From: Chloroflexota bacterium
GTDB taxonomy: Bacteria; Chloroflexota; Anaerolineae; Ardenticatenales; Ardenticatenaceae
Reading direction: 5' to 3'
Assembly (NCBI GenBank): GCA_003520455.1
Contig: DOUV01001087.1
Coordinates: forward strand, 1-11,486
Length of the DNA: 11,486 bases
Shown: positions 6,911 through 11,486 of the stretch, in pieces
Layout: each line of letters opens with the position of its first letter
Position numbering within the stretch: position 1 is the first letter of the stretch
The notes under the pieces: model-generated
What the model was told of the DNA's origin: nothing
The model's input: the letters and a program-made list of their open reading frames with translations, nothing else
Databases searched by the model: none
Made by a program: the position numbers and the translations under genes

Positions 6911-6966
6911 GGCGCGGACAGTGCCCGCGCCCGCCCAGCACACCGTATTCCAATGTGAGCGTTTCA
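6911..6966. repeat. Intergenic hairpin element, copy A (upstream of icd)
   Basis: GGCGCGG (6911-6917) pairs with CCGCGCC (6925-6931) around a loop ACAGTGC, followed on the plus strand by the block CACCGTATTCCAATGTGAGCG (6941-6961). The first 14 bases of that block recur on the minus strand at 11053-11066 and the last 13 recur at 11133-11145, both in the large hairpin upstream of the glycosyltransferase. Function unknown; it lies 64-120 bases upstream of the icd start. Confidence 0.5.
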
Positions 6967-7018
6967 GCGTGCTGATTGCCGCTCAGTCCAATAGCAGAGA
7001 TGGAGCCGGCAGCGGAAA

Positions 7019-7978
7019 TCAAACCAGGGCGGGGGCCTCGGCGTCCGTGCCGCACTCTATGACCTCAGCGGCTTCCGGTGCGAGGATTCCTTCGGCAACC
7101 AGAACGTGCTTGAGGCTCACGATCGCCACTTCGAGCATGCTCAGGTCAGGCTCATTGGTGGTGAGCTTTTGAAGCATGAGGCTGGGTGTGATCAGAGCAC
7201 GTACACTCGGGTTGGCATAGTGCCTGGCGCTCCAGCGAATAAATTCGTAGCTGATCGCCGCAACGACCGGGATGAGCAGAATACGGCTCGCCACCATCAG
7301 GATGAAGTTGGGACGACCCAGGAGGCTGAAGACAAAGATGCTGACCACCATTACGACCAGCAAGAATCCGGTGCCGCAGCGCGGGTGGAGCGTCGAAAAG
7401 CGGCGAACGCTCTCGGGCGTCAACTCGGCCCCGGCTTCGTAGGCGTTGATGGTCTTGTGTTCGGCCCCATGGTAGCTAAACACCCGCTGAATCTCGCCCA
7501 TCCGCCGGATCGCCACGAGGTAGCCCAGGAAAATGGCCAGGCGCACCACGCCTTCGGTGATATTGGCAAGCAGATGGGAGGGAATCCAGCTCTCGATCAG
7601 GCGCGAGATAAACAGGGGCAGGATGAAGAAGAGACCGATCCCGAAGGCCAAGGAGACGGCGACGGTCCCCCAGGCCACTGGACCGGCAAAACTGGCCTGC
7701 TCACCACTGGCATCCTTCTCATCCCGGATCGCCACGTCGGCGGACCACATCAGGGCGCGCATCCCAAGCCCGAGGGCATCCCACAACAAGGCCAGCCCGC
7801 GGACAAAGGGCCACTTCCCGACGCGGCTGGTGTAGATCGCTGCCGTGAGGGGCTCCTGTTGGACCACAATCTGGCCATCTGGGGCACGAACAGCGACGGC
7901 CACCTGCTGAGCTCCCCGCATCATCACGCCCTCGATGACCGCCTGGCCGCCGTAGTTGAATTCCTGTTTTGTACTCAT
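7019..7978 (-). CDS. DUF1385 family membrane protein (YqhQ-like)
   Basis: A 319-residue protein of the DUF1385 family, whose role has not been settled; conserved His, Glu and Cys residues suggest a metal site, and it is often called a predicted metal-dependent enzyme. The three hallmark blocks are GGQAVIEGVMMRG (10-22), YHGAEHKTINAYEAG (169-183) and TLHPRCGTGFLL (196-207), plus the common LQKLTTNEPD near the end (269-278). Hydrophobic segments lie at about 101-124, 144-157, 204-220 and 226-245, so it sits in the cytoplasmic membrane. The length is ordinary for the family. The ATG at 7978 has AAGGGGAG just upstream with tight spacing. It follows tdk after 117 bases; tdk/rpmE-type neighbourhoods are a frequent home for this family, but prfA, often the next gene there, is absent and icd comes next. 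Confidence 0.93.
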   Translation of the reverse strand: MSTKQEFNYGGQAVIEGVMMRGAQQVAVAVRAPDGQIVVQQEPLTAAIYTSRVGKWPFVRGLALLWDALGLGMRALMWSADVAIRDEKDASGEQASFAGPVAWGTVAVSLAFGIGLFFILPLFISRLIESWIPSHLLANITEGVVRLAIFLGYLVAIRRMGEIQRVFSYHGAEHKTINAYEAGAELTPESVRRFSTLHPRCGTGFLLVVMVVSIFVFSLLGRPNFILMVASRILLIPVVAAISYEFIRWSARHYANPSVRALITPSLMLQKLTTNEPDLSMLEVAIVSLKHVLVAEGILAPEAAEVIECGTDAEAPALV

Positions 7979-8095
7979 GCTCCCCTTGCCACTACTCCCA
8001 AGAACGTCAGCCTCCGCTCGACCGCTGGTGATGAGCGCGGTCGCACGGCCGCACGCGCTACGGGATTGTACCTGAGGCCGCTCCGACCGGCAAGG

Positions 8096-8686
8096 TCAGC
8101 GTTGGGGCGCGCCGGGCACCTGGTGGCAGTGACGGCAGCGAGCCTCGTAGCACTCATTGGCACCGACAAGAATCACCGGGTCGTTGTAGTGGGCCGGTTC
8201 GTCGTTGATCAGGCGTTGGGTGCGGCTGGCAGGCCCGCCGCATTTCACGCAAATCGCGCTGAGTTTGTCCACCATCTCAGCCTGCGTCATCAGGAGGGGC
8301 ATAGGGCCGAAAGGCTCGCCCCGGAAATCCATATCGAGGCCAGCGGCAATGATTCGGACACCCTGGTCGGCCATCTCATTCAAAACGTCGGCGATCTCCC
8401 AGTCGAAGAACTGAACCTCATCTACCGCCAGGACCGTGGTATCGGGCCGGAGTTGCCGAACCAGGTCGCGGGCACTCTCGACCGGCAGCGCATCGAGCTG
8501 AACGCCGCTATGTGAAGCCACCGCCATCTCGTGGTAGCGGGTATCGATGTGGGGCTTGAACACCTGGACGTGTTGACCTGCGATCTCGGCTCGCCGGACA
8601 CGGCGAATTAACTCTTCAGTCTTGCCACTGAACATGCTGCCGACGATCAGTTCGATCCAGCCACCCTGGTAGTAGCGGTAGGGCAT
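8096..8686 (-). CDS. tdk: Thymidine kinase
   Basis: Phosphorylates thymidine with ATP to dTMP in the nucleotide-salvage pathway; a cytosolic type II (TK1-like) enzyme. The 196-residue length is normal. Visible features are the P-loop GSMFSGKT (16-23), the VDEVQFF block with catalytic E90, the structural zinc cysteines C146/C149 (CVKC) and C184/C187 (CRHC), and the lasso region [17 protein letters not shown] that encloses the substrate. The frame could begin at a TTG at 8701, but ATG 8686 has GGGAGG seven bases upstream, and the TTG would overlap that ribosome site, so I choose 8686. The gene lies just after the terminator of the ribosomal unit; no clear promoter is visible in the 50-base gap, so expression may rely on read-through. 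DUF1385 follows. Confidence 0.97.
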   Translation of the reverse strand: MPYRYYQGGWIELIVGSMFSGKTEELIRRVRRAEIAGQHVQVFKPHIDTRYHEMAVASHSGVQLDALPVESARDLVRQLRPDTTVLAVDEVQFFDWEIADVLNEMADQGVRIIAAGLDMDFRGEPFGPMPLLMTQAEMVDKLSAICVKCGGPASRTQRLINDEPAHYNDPVILVGANECYEARCRHCHQVPGAPQR

Positions 8687-8693
8687 GGGCACG

Positions 8694-8699
8694 CCTCCC
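8694..8699 (-). promoter_or_regulatory. Ribosome binding site of tdk
   Basis: GGGAGG on the minus strand, seven bases before ATG 8686-8684. It decides between this start and an in-frame TTG at 8701 that sits on top of it. Confidence 0.75.
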
Positions 8700-8737
8700 A
8701 ATTTCGAAGGTCTCAGCCTTTATGGTTAAGTTAACGC

Positions 8738-8768
8738 AAAAACGGCAGGGCCCTTCCAGGCCCTGCCG
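8738..8768 (-). terminator. Intrinsic terminator after rpmE
   Basis: A perfect 10-base-pair stem (CGGCAGGGCC with GGCCCTGCCG, 8768-8743), six-base loop, and five Ts at 8742-8738 on the minus strand. It stands 39 bases after the rpmE stop and closes the rplU-rpmA-rpmE unit. Confidence 0.92.
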
Positions 8769-8806
8769 TCGTGGACAATTCCAGGACGCCTGGCACCGCA
8801 GCGAAC

Positions 8807-9094
8807 TTAGCTCTCAGCCTCGTCACCGTCGCCCACCGTCTCGATGATGGTGCGACCACGGCGCTTCTTGCCCTTGCTCCCACGTGCATCAACGCTGGCC
8901 TCCAGCCGCCGCATGAAGCGCTCGACCTGGCCGGCACTGTCAACGATGCGCTGCTCGCCAGTATAGAACGGATGGCAATTGCTGCACAGGTCAGTGCGGA
9001 TCTCTTTCACGGTCGAGCCGGTGCGGAAGGTATTTCCGCACGAGCAGACCACCAGAGCGTCTGGATAGTAGGTGGGGTGAATATTCTTTTTCAC
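8807..9094 (-). CDS. rpmE: 50S ribosomal protein L31 (bL31), zinc-binding form with long C-terminal tail
   Basis: A large-subunit ribosomal protein that helps bridge the two subunits. It opens [20 protein letters not shown] and holds the four zinc cysteines C17, C19, C37 and C40, the last two in [11 protein letters not shown], so it is the zinc-containing rather than the zinc-free type. At 95 residues it is about 25 longer than the E. coli protein: after the conserved VERFMRRL there is a basic run (KGKKRRGR, 74-81) and an acidic end (GDGDEAES). The start is GTG at 9094, whose bases overlap the rpmA stop as GTGA, which points to translational coupling. It is the last gene before the terminator at 8768-8738. 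Confidence 0.97.
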   Translation of the reverse strand: MKKNIHPTYYPDALVVCSCGNTFRTGSTVKEIRTDLCSNCHPFYTGEQRIVDSAGQVERFMRRLEASVDARGSKGKKRRGRTIIETVGDGDEAES

Positions 9095-9360
9095 CGGACC
9101 ATCTCCTCGTTGGGATAAACGCTCACCGCCTTCTTGCCACCCCGAATCGGGTGGAACTTCACCCAGCCATCAACCGTGCTGAAGAGTGTGAAATCGTTGC
9201 CCAAGCCAACATTCTCACCGGGGTGGATCTTCGTACCGCGCTGGCGAACCAGAATCGAACCGGCCGACACAAACTGACCATCGAAGCGCTTGACCCCGAG
9301 GCGTTGCGCATTGCTGTCGCGTCCGTTCCTGCTAGAACCGCCACCCTTCTTATGAGCCAT
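9091..9360 (-). CDS. rpmA: 50S ribosomal protein L27 (bL27)
   Basis: Large-subunit protein whose N-terminal tail reaches the peptidyl transferase centre. The 89-residue product begins [20 protein letters not shown] and contains the conserved [15 protein letters not shown] (34-48) and GNDFTLF (54-60). There is no cleavable N-terminal extension of the Firmicutes type, and correspondingly no prp protease gene between rplU and rpmA. The frame is open further upstream, but ATG 9360 is fixed by the family N-terminus and by AAAGGAG eight bases ahead. It lies 109 bases after rplU and overlaps rpmE by four bases. Confidence 0.98.
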   Translation of the reverse strand: MAHKKGGGSSRNGRDSNAQRLGVKRFDGQFVSAGSILVRQRGTKIHPGENVGLGNDFTLFSTVDGWVKFHPIRGGKKAVSVYPNEEMVR

Positions 9361-9469
9361 CTTCTCAACTCCTTTGGGCCCAAAGCCCGACGCCAAACAA
9401 TTCTAGAGGCATGCAAGTCCACTGCGCGCTTGAGGCCGAGCCTGGCAGGCGCGCAACGCGCTTCGCACG

Positions 9470-9784
9470 CTACGCCAGGACGATCGACTCAATGCGGAGG
9501 CGAGTGATGGGCTGGCGGTGCCCCTTCTTGACGCGATAGCGATTCTTATTGTGGTAGCGGAAGATAATCTTCTTTTTATCTTTCGCCTGGGCCAACACCT
9601 TGGCCCTGACCACAGCGCCATCGACCAACGGCTGCCCGATGATCAGATTATCGTCGTTGCTGACAAGCAACACCCGGTCCAACTCGACGGTTTCCCCTGC
9701 ATTGATGTCCAGGCGCTCTACCTCGAGAGTCTCGCCTTCCTGCACTTTATATTGCTTGCCGCCGGTCTCGATGACTGCGTACAC
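9470..9784 (-). CDS. rplU: 50S ribosomal protein L21 (bL21)
   Basis: Large-subunit ribosomal protein that binds 23S rRNA. The 104-residue product begins MYAVIETGGKQYKVQEGETL and ends with the rRNA-binding KKIIFRYHNKNRYRVKKGHRQ block (part of 71-91) and a C-terminal LRIESIVLA. The open frame reaches much further upstream, but GTG 9784 matches the family start and has GGGAGG seven bases before it. It is first in the rplU-rpmA-rpmE unit, preceded by a consensus promoter and a leader of about 100 bases with three hairpins. Confidence 0.98.
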   Translation of the reverse strand: MYAVIETGGKQYKVQEGETLEVERLDINAGETVELDRVLLVSNDDNLIIGQPLVDGAVVRAKVLAQAKDKKKIIFRYHNKNRYRVKKGHRQPITRLRIESIVLA

Positions 9785-9822
9785 CGCTCTGCCTCCCACG
9801 CGCCCTGACTTGACACAGAACA

Positions 9823-9882
9823 CGGGCCGCACTGGCCCGCGTGGATGAGTCCACAAAGAATGTGGCGCGGTCCCGCGCCACA
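9823..9882 (-). promoter_or_regulatory. Structured 5' leader of the rplU transcript
   Basis: Between the promoter and the rplU ribosome site the minus strand can form three successive hairpins: TGTGGCGCG with CGCGCCACA (9882-9861, nine pairs, four-base loop) lying almost at the predicted transcript 5' end; GTGGA with TCCAC (9854-9841); and CGGGCC with GGCCCG (9839-9823). This is compatible with autogenous control by a ribosomal protein or with mRNA stabilisation; I cannot match it to a named leader motif. Confidence 0.5.
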
Positions 9883-9889
9883 GTTTGAT

Positions 9890-9918
9890 ATTATAAGGTT
9901 GAGAGGAGCACGTGTCAA
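9890..9918 (-). promoter_or_regulatory. Consensus sigma-70 type promoter of rplU-rpmA-rpmE
   Basis: A perfect TTGACA (9918-9913) and a perfect TATAAT (9895-9890) separated by exactly 17 bases. The transcript would begin near 9883, giving a leader of about 100 bases. It lies about 47 bases downstream of the glycosyltransferase stop. Confidence 0.93.
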
Positions 9919-9965
9919 ATTGGAAACCGCCGTAACGGCTCCGTTCCCGGTCTACCGACTTCCCA

Positions 9966-11000
9966 TCACGCCTCCCGCGGGGTAGGGCGCTCAGGCTCAT
10001 AGTCCTCACGATTCACGTGCAGGAACGCGCCGTCCGCAGGCGCCCGGACCGGGACTTGGGGCGCCGGGCGGTCCAGCCCCCACGCGTCCGCGACGATGTA
10101 GAGCGGTCGATGTTTGACCTCCTCGTAGATTCGGCCGATGTACTCGCCCAAGATCCCCAGCGAGAGCAACTGCACACCACCGAGGAAGAGTACCGCAATC
10201 AGGGTCGTCGCCTGGCCCAGGAACGCCTGCATCCCCGACAAACGTAGAATCACGACGATGATGATGAACACCAGACTGATGGTTGCCAGGGTGAAACCGG
10301 CGTAAGTGGCCAGTTGCAGGGGAAAGTAACTGAAACTCGTGATGGCGTTCAGCGCGAGCTTCAGCATCTTCTGAAACGGATAGTGGGTCTCGCCTGCAAA
10401 ACGGGCCTGCCGCACGTAGGGCACACCCGTCTGGCGAAAACCGACCCACGCAGCCATCCCGCGCATGAAGCGGTGTAACTCCCGCATTCCCCGCAGGGTT
10501 TCCACCACCTGGCGATCCATGAGACGGAAGTCGCCCGCGTCGAGTGGGATGTCTACGTTGGTGATACGCCGGATGAGGCGATAGAAGGTCCTCGCTGTCC
10601 ACTCCTTGAACCAGGTCTCCCCGATGCGCTTCTCGCGGATCGCGTAGACAACTTCGTACCCCTTTTTCCACCGCGCGATCAACTCCGGAATCACCTCGGG
10701 TGGATCCTGAAGATCGGCATCAATGATGATCACCGCGTCACCCTGGGCATAGTCGAGCCCCGCGGTGATCGCGATCTGGTGACCAAAATTGCGCGAGAAG
10801 TTGATGACTTTGAACCGTGGGTCCTGCCGGTGGACAGCATGCAGCAGTGCCAATGAATTGTCGCCGCTCCCATCATTCACGAAGACGACCTCAGCGCTCC
10901 CGTCGAGTGAATCCATAACCCCACTGAGCCGACGGGCGAGCTCAAGGATCGTTCCTTCCTCATTAAAGATTGGAACGATGATTGAGTACATTGCAGGCAT
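9966..11000 (-). CDS. Family 2 glycosyltransferase, GtrB/DPM1-like, membrane-anchored
   Basis: Probably transfers a sugar from a nucleotide sugar to a polyprenyl phosphate carrier at the cytoplasmic face of the membrane, for later use in glycan or protein decoration. The 344-residue protein has the GT-A fold landmarks: [11 protein letters not shown] (6-16), [10 protein letters not shown] (40-49), the metal-binding DAD at 94-96 in [11 protein letters not shown], and [10 protein letters not shown] (154-163). Two membrane helices follow at about 229-253 and 264-288, then [19 protein letters not shown] (285-303), the typical end of GtrB-type enzymes, and a Pro-rich tail. Possible starts are TTG 11012, ATG 11000 and ATG 10991; I chose 11000, though the GGGATGG site ahead is weak. 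No flippase or sugar-synthesis gene lies nearby, so the acceptor and sugar are unknown. Confidence 0.92.
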   Translation of the reverse strand: MPAMYSIIVPIFNEEGTILELARRLSGVMDSLDGSAEVVFVNDGSGDNSLALLHAVHRQDPRFKVINFSRNFGHQIAITAGLDYAQGDAVIIIDADLQDPPEVIPELIARWKKGYEVVYAIREKRIGETWFKEWTARTFYRLIRRITNVDIPLDAGDFRLMDRQVVETLRGMRELHRFMRGMAAWVGFRQTGVPYVRQARFAGETHYPFQKMLKLALNAITSFSYFPLQLATYAGFTLATISLVFIIIVVILRLSGMQAFLGQATTLIAVLFLGGVQLLSLGILGEYIGRIYEEVKHRPLYIVADAWGLDRPAPQVPVRAPADGAFLHVNREDYEPERPTPREA

Positions 11001-11486
11001 ATTCCATCCCAAGGCAGAAAGCCAGCAGCCGAATGATGTTCGTTCCGCTTGTATTGGAATACGGTGCCCGGAACCGGGGCGGAGGTGCGACGCACTTCAG
11101 ACAGTGCGTCGCACCTGATCCGTGCACGCGACTCCAATGTGAGCGGTTCGTTCTATTGTAGCACACCTCCCCTGCAACCATCGAACGGTTAATCCGTCCC
11201 GCACCGCCAACGACCATGGTGGCAACGCTCGGTACCGGCCCCACACTGTTTTCCAGAGGGGATGACTGTGGGCGCGGCATTGCTGGGACAGTCCCCCGAA
11301 GTGTCCGGGCGGCGCTCGGCGCGAACGAAAGCCGTGCGCAACCCGCCCCAGGGCCATGCCAGCCGCAATGTGGTTGTCAGTGGCGAAACAGTGCCAGGGC
11401 GGGTTTTGGAGGATCCAGGCTGGCGACGACCCAGCCCCGATCGGATCGCGCCGGCCGGGCGACGTCTCGGGCAAAACCCGCCCCGA
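11001..11486. other. Non-coding region upstream of the glycosyltransferase, up to the window edge
   Basis: About 485 bases without a gene I can support. It contains the large hairpin element at 11041-11150, a possible -10 sequence TACAAT with an upstream TG (minus strand near 11158-11153) without a good -35, and inverted copies of GGGCGGGTTTTG at 11397-11408 and 11472-11483. A plus-strand frame from ATG 11262 stays open to the edge (75 codons) behind AGAGGGG, but its product looks like no protein family. Confidence 0.5.
11041..11150. repeat. Intergenic hairpin element, copy B (upstream of the glycosyltransferase)
   Basis: A perfect 14-base inverted repeat, AGGTGCGACGCACT (11083-11096) and AGTGCGTCGCACCT (11103-11116), with a six-base loop. 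The symmetry continues imperfectly outward: GTATTGGAATACGGTG at 11051-11066 on the left faces ACTCCAATGTGAGCGG at 11131-11146 on the right. Both outer blocks share 13-14 identical bases with the element upstream of icd. The size and symmetry suit a miniature inverted-repeat or REP-like sequence, but no transposase or target duplication is visible. Confidence 0.6.

Noticed and set aside
7106..8515. 469-codon plus-strand open frame opposite DUF1385 and tdk
   Set aside because: It spans two well-identified genes and the gap between them on the other strand; the product is low-complexity and resembles nothing.
9785..10009. 75-residue N-terminal extension of the rplU frame
   Set aside because: It covers the consensus promoter and leader; the family start at GTG 9784 has a proper ribosome site.
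11097..11474. 125-codon minus-strand open frame upstream of the glycosyltransferase
   Set aside because: No family resemblance, and it runs into the palindromic element; likely a chance frame in GC-rich DNA.
11262..11486. Plus-strand frame from ATG 11262 open to the window edge behind AGAGGGG
   Set aside because: The product is basic and low-complexity with no recognisable motif; it would be the only plus-strand gene here. Sequence beyond the edge would decide.
1..11486. CRISPR arrays, tRNA/rRNA genes, insertion sequences, phage genes
   Set aside because: I looked for regularly spaced repeats, RNA gene signatures and transposase or integrase motifs on both strands and saw none.

Overview
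The window reads as chromosomal DNA of a high-GC bacterium, most likely a member of the Chloroflexota close to the Thermomicrobia/Sphaerobacter group. This rests on protein style, on the rplU-rpmA-rpmE-tdk-DUF1385 neighbourhood, and on a Qng1 (DUF2419) queuosine-salvage enzyme, which is uncommon in bacteria. The lineage is inference from recalled families, not a database result. Every gene I can support lies on the minus strand, so transcription runs from right to left.

In transcription order: a family 2 glycosyltransferase (11000-9966), preceded by about 480 bases of non-coding DNA that hold a large hairpin element. Then a textbook sigma-70 promoter and a structured leader drive the ribosomal genes rplU, rpmA and rpmE (9784-8807), which end at a strong intrinsic terminator. 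Thymidine kinase tdk and the DUF1385/YqhQ membrane protein follow (8686-7019). NADP-dependent isocitrate dehydrogenase icd (6847-5591) comes next, preceded by a sequence that resembles the hairpin element upstream of the glycosyltransferase.

Downstream of icd lie a 39-residue single-helix membrane protein (5456-5337) and, overlapping it by four bases, a lipoprotein of the glucose/sorbosone dehydrogenase propeller family (5340-3961).

The left third is the most interesting part: Qng1 (3906-2974), tRNA-guanine transglycosylase Tgt (2797-1505), an ECF-transporter S component (1267-662), and EcfT, cut by the window edge (615-1). Qng1 releases queuine from queuosine 5'-phosphate, Tgt inserts a queuine-type base into tRNA, and ECF transporters import vitamin-like compounds. 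Together they look like a dedicated queuine scavenging and tRNA-modification locus. The transporter's substrate is inferred only from position.
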